A DNA stretch of 64,000 nt from Uranotaenia lowii (lineage: Eukaryota > Arthropoda > Insecta > Diptera > Culicidae): the NCBI RefSeq assembly GCF_029784155.1, contig NC_073691.1, positions 125,674,714 to 125,738,713 of the forward strand, given 5' to 3'. Shown here one piece after another: positions 25,228 through 37,912 of the stretch. Every line of letters starts with the position of its first letter. Position 1 is the first letter of the stretch. The position numbers and the translations under genes are program-made. The notes under the pieces are model-generated. The model did no database searches. It was not told the origin of the DNA and saw only the letters and a program-made list of their open reading frames with translations.

Positions 25228-26427
25228 CAGTTGCGTTCAAAAAAGAATGAAATCGCATGAAGCTGCGCACCCACTTCCAACTTTGACAAGCTGCCATTTC
25301 TCTCTCGGTTTATATTTTTTCATGAAAATTTCACACAATCTAGTTCAACTATCCAACTAACACTTCACAAAATTTAAAGTCTTTACAATGACGGGAAACA
25401 AAGATACAGCTATTTCCGTTGAAAAGGGAAATTTGGAACTGCTTCACTAAATTTGCTGTATCTTTGACAATATTCATTGAAAAGTTTTGAAATTTTGTTA
25501 AGAGATGTAAAAATGTTTGATCTAATACCAGGCTAAGTTTCGTCAAAATCGATGAACGTGATCAAAAATGGTGCCGGATTGAAAATGAGGTTCATTATCG
25601 CCCAGCAGACGATTTCATTCTTTTTTGGACGGATGTTTGTATGGAAAACATCGTAATCCATGTACTCTTGTTTTTTTCTTTCACAATACAAAAATTTATC
25701 AAAAATATTGTTGTAAATAGCTAAAAACATCATTCGTACTTTGTTTCGAAAAAGAAAATGTTCCAACATGGTTCAAAATAAAAAGAACAGAGTTTCAGTA
25801 ATGACCTGCTAATTACACCGATAAACAAATTTGATCCACAATTAAAGCGAATATTCTATTCGCTATTTTGTTTCAATACCAGCTCTGTTGGAATAATTTC
25901 TATTTCTAAACAAAGCAAAAATGAAGTTCCTATCAATTTACAACATTCTTTGTTATAAATGTTGATTTTGTAAAAGAAAAAAACCAGAATACATAGATTA
26001 CGATGTTTTCCATACAAACATCCGTCCAAAAAAGAATGAAATCGTCTGCTGGGCGATAATGAACCTCATTTTCAATCCGGCACCATTTTTGATCACGTTC
26101 ATTGATTTTGACGAAACTTAGCCTGGTATTAGATCAAACATTTTTACATCTCTTAACAAAATTTCAAAACTTTTCAATGAAAATTGTCAAAGATACAGCA
26201 AATTTAGTGAAGCAGTTCCAAATTTCCCTTTTTTTACGGGAATAGCTGTATCTTTGTTCCCCGTCATTGTAAAGACTTTAAAATTTGTGGAGTGTTAGTT
26301 GGATAGTTGAACTAGATTGTGTGAAATTTTCATGAAAAAATATAAACCGAGAGAGAAATGGCAGCTTGTCAAAGTTGGAAGTGGATGCGCAGCTTCATGC
26401 GATTTCATTCTTTTTTGAACGCAACTG
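25228..26427. mobile_element. Tc1/mariner-like palindromic MITE
   Basis: Flanked by TA (25,226-25,227; 26,428-26,429). The ends CAGTTGCGTTCAAAAAAGAA are inverted copies, a sequence type usual for Tc1/mariner TIRs. The two arms of roughly 560 bp pair almost to the centre, with divergence rising inward, so this is a long hairpin without a transposase. It contains no gene; open frames in it are by-products of the palindrome. Confidence 0.85.
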
Positions 26428-26429
26428 TA

Positions 26430-26626
26430 CGTGTGTTTTCTTCTAGCTTTTCCCTGCGCGATGTCAGAAGCAAAGGTTTGGAAGCGCATTTGTATTATTA
26501 GTACAGGTTATTGTGTGTTCAATTAAAATAGATATCCTCTACAAGCTGGAGATGCTAATAATACAAATGCGCTTCCAAACCTTTGCTTCTGTCATCGCGC
26601 AGGGAAAAGCTAGAAGAAAACACACG
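26430..26626. mobile_element. 197-bp hairpin MITE with TA flanks
   Basis: CGTGTGTTTTCTTCTAGCTT and its inverse close a hairpin with arms of about 75 bp and a loop near 26,505-26,555. TA flanks both sides, each TA shared with the neighbouring element. Confidence 0.85.
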
Positions 26627-27329
26627 TAGGGGAAGAGGGGGCATAATGCCCACGTTAAGAAGAAAGCCTTTTTTTTAGAACACATTTGAAAAGATTAACT
26701 TTAATTTTCGATTGTGTTTGGAAGTTTGGTTTATTTTTTGTCTGAATCTGATTGTTAGAATAACTGGAAGGTCAAAAAAGGCCACAAATTTAACGAAGTT
26801 TGAAGAGAAGGTAGAAAATTGGATTTCAGATTCAGTAGGGGCATAATGCGCATACACAGTAAATGAAAATTACCGAGTTCGGTAATTTAGTTTACAGAAA
26901 CTGTTCTGTAATTCGAAAATTTTCGGTAATTGATCAATCTGACGTCTAGTTTTTACCGAGTTCGGTAAACCGGTTCTTGATTTACCGATGTTCGTTAATT
27001 TTTATGTAAACAAATAACTTTGCCGTAAATTTTCGGTAAAAAAACACCGAAAACTGTAAACCAGTGTGCCGCTGTCAAACCAAGCGTCAAAACTGTCTCT
27101 TTCTGTTACCTTTAATGTAAAGGCATCTCGCTTGCGCCTCCTTTCTCGCTCATACATCCGTGTTCAATCGTCTCTCGTGTGCTCCATTTATAACCACACA
27201 AGCGTCGCCATTTTCGTCGGTTCGCGTGTGAAATTGTGTGGCTTGCAAGTTTTTGTGGTTTTATTTTTGTAGGTCGTTTTTTGTTTTGGTTCGAGTGTTG
27301 TTTTGGTTTGCGCTCGCGCAGCCCTCCAG

Positions 27330-28211
<882 letters not shown>

Positions 28212-28269
28212 CGCACAGCATCTATATTACTTACAAATTATGCTGGTAAGTTTTTTTTGCAGTCTTAAA

Positions 28270-29253
28270 CTGCCCCTATTTGCATATGAGTGCCATGTGC
28301 ATTTTCATCGTTTTTGAGTTATCGATCGAAGTTTGTTCGTAAAATTTCGTAAATATTACCCATGGTGTGTCCCTTGTGGAAAATAATCGCATATCCTAAG
28401 TCCAAAATTTAGCGCTAGAGCATACAATTGAGGGAAACTGTAGATAGAAAATGTAATAAATTTAATGCTAAAACATTAATTTACATAAAAAATTGAACGT
28501 ACAGTAGTGAAACGATTCCGAAATAATCTGTTTCTTAATATAAAAAAACATTAACAAGTAGCAGGAAAACTCTCCTGAAATGGATTTCTGTCATAAATCG
28601 ATAAACAACGCTCAATAGATTAGATTTCGGACAGGATGGATCCTCAGCGGGTAGTTTTGATAATCCAATGTTTAATCCATGGGTGCCACTTGAAGTGTTG
28701 TTTCGAAAACAAAATAACTAACTTTTGTAATCTTCTTTCTTCTATATCTACAATAATATCAATATCACTGTTTTCGTTTATTACCTTCAAAGATGTTCCC
28801 GGAAGAAGTCTTCTGCTTCGTCTTGGAGTTCAGCAAACCTTTGGTCGGAACTATCCACGTATCCGTAAACTTGAATTAAAGTCTGATAAATTCGTAGCAA
28901 TGTTCAACGAATGAAAACAAAATTTTGAACGTGTTAGAAAAGTACTTGCAATTTGTCACCAGCACTGATAACTTTAGTACAAGAGACCCATTTGCGATTA
29001 ATTTCCGCTGGAGGGTTCAAAATATTCGCATATGAGTCTCATGAGTATTTTATTGTATTTTCTCTGTTTAGTACTTGTAAGTATTGGCGCAGAAAGAAAC
29101 AAGAGTATTTTTTGAAGTGTTTTCTATCCAAACTATAAATAGGTTATCCATCAAATGAATATGATTGTTTTCATAAAAACAAGTTTCAAACTTGACAAGC
29201 GTTTTTTCAGTTTGCACTTTTTACACATGAGACTCATATGCGAATAGCGGCAG
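28270..29253. mobile_element. TIR element CTGCC(C/G)CTATT..., flanked by TAAA
   Basis: Left CTGCCCCTATTTGCATATGA and right read inward CTGCCGCTATTCGCATATGA, with TAAA on both sides (28,266-28,269; 29,254-29,257). A further copy of TTCGCATATGAGTCTCATGA occurs inside at about 29,025. An exon-like stretch follows a TTCAAAG acceptor-type site near 28,790. No transposase. Nested in the element at 26,855. Confidence 0.7.
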
Positions 29254-30285
29254 TAAACTGGGATTAATTTATTTATGTTTTTTTTTTATTCTCGTTATAC
29301 ATATAAATATGATAACTATCTTGAATCAATTAAATAAGTTTAGAAGCCTAGTGTTATCAAGTTTTGATTTCACGGTATAAAATTTTTAATAAAATTAAAA
29401 TTTCTCAAATATTCCAGGTTCCATTATGCACTACCCAGAGTATAAGAAATACATATGATAATTTAGTGGCAGTTAGTGCTGCGTTCATAGCAGTAACACT
29501 GTGCAGGAAAATCTTCACTGATCAGTTCTGGCCAGGGATTCGCGTATTCCAATAATGCGGAAATAAGAACATCGAAGAGAGCGACGAACCATATGACCTT
29601 GCAGCCACCGTTGGATAAGAGTCACCGGATTCACAGAAGGTATGATAATCAAGCAAGCATCCTTATCCTTATTCAGAATCCACAAAGGTTAACAAAGTCT
29701 GTTTGTTGGTAAGCTATTCTAAAAATTAAAGAATTTGAATTAAAAGAAATGTATGCCTCTAATATTTGTGTTCCGAAAGCTCATTTGTGTCTGAGACGAT
29801 CTAATTTTATGTCAAAAACGATGGTTCCCTTTTGTGCATCAAATCTGATTTAAATTTACATCATCGTTAATACAATATTAGGTCTAAAATGCCAATAAAT
29901 TGATGTTTGAAAATTTTTGGCTTCAAGCGTTTTTGTTTTCTCTGGTGTAATTTTATGTCAAAAGTGATGCTTCAATTTTGTGCATCCAATTTGACATAAA
30001 TTTACACCAAAAAATTAATAGTGTGTAAGTAAAAAATATGTTTAAAATAGTTAATCGGCATAATCACCCCACCAAAATTATCAACAGCCGTCGCACTAGT
30101 GGTAAAAGCATTCATCCAGCTGTTGCAAAAATGCACAGCAGCTGAATTCCGCCAGCATCAACTAAAATTTGCATATCTGCTTTTTTTAGGGCGAAACGAT
30201 AATACCGCCGGTACAGGAGTTATCCGAAGTTTCAGTCGCAACAATCGTCATTATCGGTAATTTTTAACAAACCTTGGAAAACGTT
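29254..30285. other. interior of element 26,855 without recognised gene
   Basis: AT-rich sequence with a GC-richer exon-like patch at 29,415-29,640 that has an acceptor-like TTCCAG before it but no supported frame. Two diverged copies of a GATGTAAATTT/TGACATAAATTTAC-type motif lie near 29,850-30,010. Confidence 0.4.
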
Positions 30286-30670
30286 CAGTAATTTCAGCTA
30301 AGGATGGGCATCGCATAACATGAAATGACTCGAGTCTCCAGAAGATACTTCAAGCGAGAAAATTTCACTTCTGAAGAACATACCTAGGACCTTAGAGACT
30401 ATGTCAAATTCATGTTTTCGCATGAAGCGGAGATGTCTTCTGAAACGAAATTTCCAACTTGTATTATTTCTTGTCAGACGCCATGAAGTTCGAAGTGAAA
30501 TGACACGAGTCGAAAATTTCAAGAAGACACGTTCGTTTTAGGCGAAAACATCGATTTGACGGAGCCTGGTTTATATATGTTCTTCAGAATTGAAATTTCT
30601 CAATTGAAGTGTTTTCTGAAGACTCGAATCATCTCGCGTAATGTGCTGTGCATTATAAGCTGAAATTACC
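30286..30670. repeat. inverted repeat (foldback MITE-like)
   Basis: GTAATTTCAGCT at about 30,288 and its inverse at about 30,665 open two arms of roughly 100 bp, which share GACTCGAGTCTYCAGAA-like and TTCTGAAGAACATA blocks (about 30,328-30,396 and 30,560-30,640). Imperfect pairing; no coding content. Confidence 0.6.
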
Positions 30671-31150
30671 GAACCTTTTACGGGTTTCGGTAAAAATTAC
30701 CGAAAATTTTACAGTTTTCGGTAAATATTACCGGTATTTCGGTAATAATCACAGAAATTTCGGTGAAAATTACCGTTTTTTTGGTAAAAGTTCCCGATAT
30801 TTCTGTAATAGTTACTGAAATACCGGTAATATTTATCAGCATTTTGAGAAGATTTACCGGCATTTCGGTAATTGTTACAGGTGTTTCGGTAAATTCTACC
30901 GGTCGATCGGTGAAAAATACCGAACTTTTACAGCTTTTCGGTAAAAAAATAACGGTATTTCGGTAATAGTTTTAGATAATTCGGTAATAATTACAGGTAA
31001 TTCGGTAATATTTTCAGGTTTTCGGTAATTTATTAAGGAATTTCTGTAAATCTTACCGGTTGTTTGGTACTTGCTACCAAGCTTTTATAGTTTTCCGGTT
31101 AAACATTACCGGCCTTTCGGTAATAATTACAGGCATTTCGGTTGTACAAC
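30661..31150. repeat. subterminal array of TTCGGTAA words
   Basis: About twenty copies of TTCGGTAA or close variants, alternating with TTACCG, at spacings of 15-35 bp. They belong to the right arm of the element at 26,855. Confidence 0.8.
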
Positions 31151-32766
31151 ACCGTTGTTCGGTAATATAACGAGCTGTCACGATGACAACTGTCAATAAT
31201 TTGACAGATGATCTTAGATATAATCAGCCGAGTTTCGATAATTTTTTACCGAAAAAGATCTGTAAATTTGACAGCTGTCACTTCTCCGCCATGGAAAAAT
31301 TACCGAACAGTTTAACGATTTCCACATGTTAGGATTTCGGTAAAAAAATTACCGAACTCGGTAATTTTCGTTTACTGTGTATGTGTGTACCCAATCGCGC
31401 CGTTCAACGTTTAATAAGTGTTTATTGATACAAGTGCCTCCGAAAGTGTTTTCCAGGTAAAAACACTTCTATTCTACTTCACAGATGGAAAAATGTATTG
31501 CTACGCGCAGTGCTGCCAGATATACTGAAATTCTTGTGAATAGTTAAATAAATCTATATTAAATTTAGGAATTTTAAATATATTCTTTTATATTCAAGTA
31601 ATGTTTTCCAATACAACTTATAAATATCTTTGTAATGGTTGTGATGAAACTGCATATAAATTTAATCAAATATGAAACATGCTTGTAGATAAACGGACAT
31701 GGCGCGTTTTGCCCCACCTAGACATGTTTATTAAAAATCGTTCAAAATAACATAAAAAATAATTGAATAAGGAAATTTTTCGTTTTGTGATGATTTTCAA
31801 GACCAATGTTCATCATTGTAACAGATGTCAGGTAATTTTTTTTGGCGATAGATGCCGTAATTCCTTACGAAAGTGAAGGCACAAATAACAAGCAATATGG
31901 CTTGAAAAGTATTTTTGGTTTTTTGCAGGGATTTATCGCATATTTGATACTAGTTTTTGTACAAAAGGTTTCTACTGTTAATTAGAAGGGAATAGCGTAC
32001 CGAATTCTTAAAATAAGTGTATATCTAGCTAGATATCGCAGTGGGGCGTTTTGCCCACACTGGGCATTATACCCCCAGTTCCCCTACCTTAAGTAGAATG
32101 CGCTGTATGTGCTTTCATAGAAATCGTTGTTTTTAATGCAAACATGGAAAAGTAAAATTGATGTATCTCGCTTGGATACAAGTGGATACTGACAATTGTA
32201 CCTGCATCTTGTAGACGAAATCTTCGACTTTATTTTGCATCTAAAGCGGGCTGCCCGATGTTGCCCGGTGTTTGTAAAATAAGGTATGAAAAAGCCCTAT
32301 TTTCAGTAATCTTTTTAACATAGCTCTGCAGTATCACATTTTACAAACCTGAAATGTTCAACAAAGTGGTGTATTTAAGTAAGACAAACATCTTTGTGGA
32401 ACATTTTATTAAACTTAAAATTTACTGAAAAAAGTTATTATCAAAAAACTGATTTTTAAAGGTTAAGTTTCTTATTTGGCCGATATCTCGGATAATAATT
32501 ATTTTAGAAACTTGGCATCTGAGACAAAGTTGTAAAAAATTTGATTTTTAACAAGTTTGTCGAAGACATCAAAGAGCTAAAACCTATAACAGAGAAGTTA
32601 GAAATTTGATCTCACTTGTAGGGGGATTAATCAGAAAAATAATAGTTTTTTATTATAGAGCTAATTTTACTGACAAACTTCTTCGAAGACACCGATATGC
32701 TAAAATGTGACCTAAAAAAGTTATAAGCAACGATCATGTTTTTCGCATTTTTGACCACTGTGCAAC

Positions 32767-33532
32767 GGGTCAGTTTTATTTCAAAATATTCTCGGCGGGC
32801 CGCGCTAATATGAAATAAAACTCGTCAATCATTTATCGAGCTCTATAGATAATAACAAAAAGATTTGCTAGATAATAAAAAGTTAAATCGTAATAATTAC
32901 AAATTTTTAGTGATTTTTTTATTTCAAATCATTTATTTTAAATCTTTGAAAATATAGTTTTTCAATTAACTTTAACTTCTTCGCAAACATTCGTTCTTCC
33001 AAACATAGACATCATTTGCATAACATTTTTCCTTAAAAACGTACGATGCACAAACACGTTTAACGCCTTTCCATATAATAATCATTTTTATCTTAACTGG
33101 CGGTATCTACTCATTACTTTCTTTAAAAGTCTTCTGGAGCTATCTATCTATATCACAGCAATAACTAAAAAACTAGAGATACATTTTTTTATTTTTGTGG
33201 TTCAAATTCACTGATCTGAATTTCGGTGTTCTGTACGTATTTCCAAAAAAAATCCACAGTTAAAATTGGCCCTACGAAGCCCTGATTTTTTTTCCTGCAA
33301 TTCGCGAAAAACATTTTTAATATAACGTGTCAACCAAATTTGCTGAAATCCTGGGAATAACAAAAAATTCACAGGTTGCCAAGCAAATTTTAGGAGAGTC
33401 TACATTCTTTATTGTTTTTAAGCTTTATTTAATAGATTTTATTAATTAAACTTTAGTGCTACTGGGAAAAGATTTCGAAGGCCTGTTGAAGGAAATATCT
33501 TGACGTTTTGAATATGAATTCCTATTTACCAA
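32767..33532. other. interior of second hAT-like element, no gene seen
   Basis: AT-rich sequence beginning with the hAT-type GGTCAGTTTTATTTCAAAAT and the GGCGGGCCGCGC patch. No conserved frame. Confidence 0.5.
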
Positions 33533-34002
33533 CCCGAATACGAAAATATTGTAACACAACAGTTCCTGTAGTCGTTATAAAACGATAAGAAACAGCGTAA
33601 AAAAACTTTTAGAAAATGATACCTGATACCATAAAAAACATTGCACTTATCTTGAATTCCAAAACGACGGTCTGTTGAATATGGCGTTAAGTTATGTTAC
33701 TGTTTAAAACTGTTAAAACCTTTATATGGAGGAACTGTACTACAAACAGTTTAAATAACGTCCAGAAAACGCTATTGGAAAACGTAATCAGACAACCAAA
33801 CTGTTAATATTACAGTTTTTTGAAGAGTAATCTTTTATCAAAACAGTAACAGTAATAATTATCAAACGATTCAAAATAAGGTTTTCTCCAACGTTATCCA
33901 GAACCGTACGTCAATACCGGTCTCACACACACATAGATGGAAATGTTTTGGAAATTTTCGGATGTTTGATATCAATTCAACTTTTTTCACATAATCTTTA
34001 TC

Positions 34003-34330
34003 TTTATTACACTTGGTTTACTTACAAATGGTGAAAATTCAAAACCTGTTGATACCGCATAGTTTGATGATTCTTGCAGAAAGATCCTACCCGGCCATGG
34101 GCATAGCATATGGATTCTCGTAGCTCCAGCGCTACGGAATGCTGGGAAGCCATCGTCACCCGGGTGATGAACGGACGAGGAAGCTGAAATTAATGTATGG
34201 ATCATTACTCTTTTTTATATATAAAGAATTTATTACGTTAATATACTTACTGTAATTATTTCCGGTAGCTTCCGCAGAACGAACCAGCCAGTATAGAATC
34301 CCGCGATTTCGGCGGAGCGAAAATTGTTGT
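34003..34330 (-). other. gene-like cargo of element 33,533 (minus strand)
   Basis: Exon 1 ends …ATTACA at a GTAAGT donor (34,250). The intron is 67 bp with acceptor ATTTCAG (34,184); exon 2 and AATAAA (34,003-34,008) follow. The frame is open across the splice for over 90 codons, including LYWLVRSAEATGNNYT and SSVHHPGDDGFPAFRSAGA, to a TGA past the AATAAA. GC content is clearly above the flanks. Product unknown. Confidence 0.35.
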
Positions 34331-34559
34331 TGTTTTTTTGTGTGTTTATTTTCCAGTTGTCTACAGTGGTGCCGACTAGACCGATTTTTAAAAATTGTAC
34401 CGATATGAAATTAAAATGTGAAATTTAAAAAAAAATTCTAACTTTTACGTTTTAAAGTCGGCCTTTTGCATTCATGCTACACTCCCAATTTGTAATTGTT
34501 GGTTGTTTTTTTATAACATGCATTATTTTCAATGACAAATGAACTAAAATTGTAATTAA

Positions 34560-34942
34560 AGCGGGCCACAGACTACACAGCATTTCTACAAATGCGATGA
34601 AATTCGATGATATTTTGTCGTTGTGAACACGATTTGCATCGTTTATGGCACTGCTTGAGTGACCGCGCAAATGGTTTGAATACAATCGGTAGGGATCGAA
34701 ATATTTTGTACATACCCCCCTCTGTGGCATGGAGTTTGATGCTGCTTGTACAAAATCCAATCCATTTACTCAGCCCCAGCCGGGTGGAGGTGTTTTTTTG
34801 TTGTTGTTTTTGCTGTTTTCGCCAGCCATCGTTCTGTGTTTGCGTGAAATTTGTTTGTATCGTGTGTGGGCGAACATAGATCAAACAATCGTCGTGGAAT
34901 CATCGAATTTGCCTACGCCATTTGTGTAGTCTATGGCCCGCT
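34560..34942. mobile_element. TAA-target MITE (PIF/Harbinger-like)
   Basis: Ends AGCGGGCCACAGACTACACA and, read inward, AGCGGGCCATAGACTACACA (19 of 20 identical). TAA on both sides (34,557-34,559; 34,943-34,945). 383 bp, no coding capacity. TAA/TTA duplications are typical of PIF/Harbinger elements. Confidence 0.85.
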
Positions 34943-35015
34943 TAAGTCAATGAATTCGTAAAAAAAACTTTTATAATAATCTTACATAATGAGCGTTCTT
35001 GAAAGCATCTTGTAA

Positions 35016-35194
35016 AGCCGATGACATAGTGAGAGCGAATTGGCGAACGTGATCAATGCGAACTCAAGCGGTGGAACAAATTGGCATCTCCTTCGTCGCA
35101 TTGAATGTCAGGTTTAAACGATTCACATACATTTCCATCAAATGTGGTTCGCCGCATTAATTCGCATCGCATCGCGTGCACTATGTCATCGGTC
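35016..35194. mobile_element. 179-bp TAA-target MITE
   Basis: Ends AGCCGATGACATAGTG and, read inward, GACCGATGACATAGTG. TAA at 35,013-35,015 and 35,195-35,197. Subterminal TTCGC words. Same general type as the elements at 34,560 and 39,644. Confidence 0.8.
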
Positions 35195-35893
35195 TAAATC
35201 ATGAGCTTAACTTCTAATAGTAAAAATATTAAATTATTTTCATAAATGTGCACTTATTTTGTACAAAACCAACTGGCATCTCTGATCGGGCGTTTCGTTG
35301 ATTTTGACGTGCGAGTATGACAGAAGGATGAACGGTTTGTTCAACGGTCCGAGTTCAGTTTTAAGATTAATGAAAAATTCTAGGAAATCGTTCATATCAT
35401 TCTTTCACCTTTCCAGATACCATAGCACGTTTTCACATGAACGTTCATATTTCGTTTGTTATCGTTGGCGAAGTAAAGTTTAGAAGAACAGCTACGTTTA
35501 CAGATACAATCACTATTTCTGAAACCGTAGAAGTATCGTAGCGACTGTTGAAAATACGGTTTTTTAGTATGCGGGAAGTGAAAAGACTGAATTTGTCAGC
35601 GTTTGCTATAACATCAGAGAACATTTCCACAGATTTTTTGAATCAAATACAAAATAACAATAAAGGGTTTCATCATGAATGTTAATTTTTTTTCCGGCAC
35701 TTTTCATGCTGAGTTTTAAATCAATTAATAACGAAATTAGCATTTTTTTTTCAATTTGATAAAATAATAATGTTTTCAAAAAAAAAAAAAAATTATCATA
35801 CAACTTTATCTTTGACAAAAATATGAAAATCATCATTATGTGCTCATAAATATTCTTCCGATTTTTTTAATTTGCGTTTGCCGACTTTCATTT

Positions 35894-36074
35894 ATTTTTT
35901 TTTTTTTAAAGACATACACCGTCTTAGCCGATTTAGGCTTTACAGACTGAACAAATGACGTGGACAACTTAAGATTAACATTTAACACCCAGTACCGAGT
36001 TGGGAATCGAACCCATGCCATCAGTGGGCTAGCGATTACCGTCCTACCACGCTAACCACTCAACCACCGAGACG
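35894..36074 (-). mobile_element. tRNA-derived SINE (Feilai-like)
   Basis: On the minus strand the head reads like a tRNA: a Pol III A box TGGTTGAGTGG (36,056-36,066) and a perfect B box GGTTCGATTCC (36,003-36,013), about 50 bp apart including a GCGTGGTAGGACGGTAATCG stretch. A tRNA-unrelated part follows and ends in an A run (T run on the plus strand at 35,894-35,907). Feilai-type SINEs of Aedes have this layout; the family name is inference. Confidence 0.8.
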
Positions 36075-36388
36075 TATTTAGTTATCGATTTTGAATTTAA
36101 AAACGCTCAAGAAAAATTAGGACCCTTTGAAAAACACATTGAATGTTACATTTCTGAAAAAAGTCCCCAATATGAATGTTCGAGGGATAAATGCAAACAG
36201 AAACGCGTAAATTACATATTTAAACAAGTCATCGCCGTATCAACTATTTCTGGTTTATTGGCTGGTATTTTATGATATATAACGAACTACCGCAGGCAAA
36301 AATTGCGAAAATAATTCAATTCGGAAAGGCTTCGCGGGCTGCACATTGGGGTCTCGAGGGCAGCGAATTGCTCATCTCTGATCTAGAT

Positions 36389-36755
36389 TGCTAAGTTTTT
36401 TTTTGTTAGTTATAAAATTATTACTAAAGGCTAATTAACTCACGCCAGATGAAAACATGCAATTTTGGTGACCGCAACCTAACAACCTTAGGACAAATTT
36501 TAAAAGTTTGTCACATTTGAACAACATTTTGTTGAGCATCTTTTCATTTTAATACAGAAAACTTTTAAACTATGTTTTTAATTGTCTAAATCGGAAGACA
36601 AAATGCTTAAGATTTAGCTCCATGATTTTGAGTTATAATTCTTAATAATTAACCATATAACTATGAATGTTATTCTGAATTCAGAATCTCATTTCTGTTA
36701 TCTAAATTTTCCCAGCCTTATTTCTAAAATCTTAAAATTCACAAATGTATATTTA
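36389..36755. other. AT-rich interior of first hAT-like element
   Basis: No gene or repeat recognised between the right flank of the second hAT-like element and the element at 36,756. Confidence 0.5.
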
Positions 36756-37910
36756 CCCAAGCAACCAGAATTCCCTTAAAAAGGTTCCATAGAAGCTTAA
36801 TCAGCTCTCGTTTGTGTCTGAAGAGAATGCTAATCAGCCCAAAATTTAAGTTCTTAAAGCTACTTTCAAGTTCGTTTAGGGGGCTGTAGAGAACGCTATT
36901 CAGCTTCTAAGAGAATGTCAAGAAACTTCTACGCGCCGAAAAAAAAATCCATTTGACAGATTGCTCTGACAACCACATGTCAGATTGCTAGGCTGCCGGT
37001 CTATCATGGTCTATCTCATTGATTTTAATTATATTGTTTTGATTACAAAAGCTGCTTACACGCCTAGAGAATTGAACCGCTGCTCTTTAGGTTGCAATGA
37101 AACTCACCAGCCTCTCGACCAATCCAGCAATAGCTAATTGCCACTGAAATAATTAGTATTTAAACTTAATGTCATTTGAGATGATTGAGTGGGTTGGTCA
37201 ATAGAAGGTACCTTATTTCGTTCAAAGGACTTTCAGTACACAATATGATTCATAACAAAAATTCGCATCATCAAAAATTTATTCGAATATCTTATTTAAC
37301 ATTTATAAGAAAAATTCGAAAAAATCTTGAATTCCATTTGTAAATATCAGTACAGATATAAACAAAACAAATACCATGACAAGAAATTGACAGACATTTT
37401 TGACATGTCGCTTAGAATTCCCATATAGGTTCTTTAAAACACCTTCAAGTATCTTAATGGTGCGCTTTAGAATGTTACGTGAACGTTATCGACCTTCCTG
37501 AAAAACATTTTTGACATGTCGCTTAGAATTCCCATATAGGTTCTTTAAAGCACCTTCAAGTATCTTAATGGTGCGCTTTAGAATGTTAAGCGAACGTTAT
37601 CAACCTTCTTGAAAAACATTTTTGACATGTCGCTTAGATTTCCCATACAGGTTCTTTAAAGCGCCTTCAAGTATCTTAATGGTGCGTTTTGAAATGTAAC
37701 GCGAACGTTATCGACCTTCTTGAAAGAAGTTCCATTAAAAGCGCTTAGAAGTTCCGTTATCGATAGTTTAACCTTTCAAAGGGCGATGGAAGTTCCTGAG
37801 TAACTTTTACGCGACAAGAGTCACCTGAGGTTCCCGTAATACATTTTTTCAGCCAAATGTGAACTTCGGAGTTCGGAGTTAAGTAAAAACGCGACTTTTG
37901 GTTGCTTGGG
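36756..37910. mobile_element. CCCAAGCAACC-TIR element with TA flanks
   Basis: Left CCCAAGCAACCAGAA, right read inward CCCAAGCAACCAAAA, TA at 36,754-36,755 and 37,911-37,912. Many AGTTCC/GGAACTT words lie within, plus a three-copy 111 bp tandem repeat. Its TIR start matches that of the much larger element 22,517-40,031 in which it sits. No transposase. Confidence 0.85.
37395..37727. repeat. three tandem 111-bp repeats
   Basis: Copies start at 37,395, 37,506 and 37,617 with CATTTTTGACATGTCGCTTA. Each contains TATCTTAATGGTGCG and GAACGTTAT, differing at a few positions. Confidence 0.9.
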
Positions 37911-37912
37911 TA

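Larger units (their letters stand above)
33533..35575. mobile_element. CCCGAATACG element, copy 1
   Basis: Left end CCCGAATACGAAAATATTG, right end read inward CCCGCATACTAAAAAACCG, flanked by AA on both sides. It is homologous to the element at 46,654-48,656 over its first 400 bp and elsewhere (for example AAACATTGCACTTATCTTGA; GGTGCCGACTAGACCGATTT). Two TAA-target MITEs are inserted in it (34,560 and 35,016). Its core carries cargo on the minus strand. No transposase. Confidence 0.8.

Noticed and set aside
25133..26489. Several open frames of 60-80 codons on both strands
   Set aside because: They are mirror images caused by the foldback arm and the palindromic MITE, with no protein similarity.
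34452..34929. Overlapping ~100-codon open frames on both strands
   Set aside because: They cross the borders of a TAA-target MITE and resemble no protein.
35836..36076. A tRNA gene (minus strand)
   Set aside because: A and B boxes are present, but the acceptor-stem pairing is absent and a tail with an A run follows; it is a SINE head.
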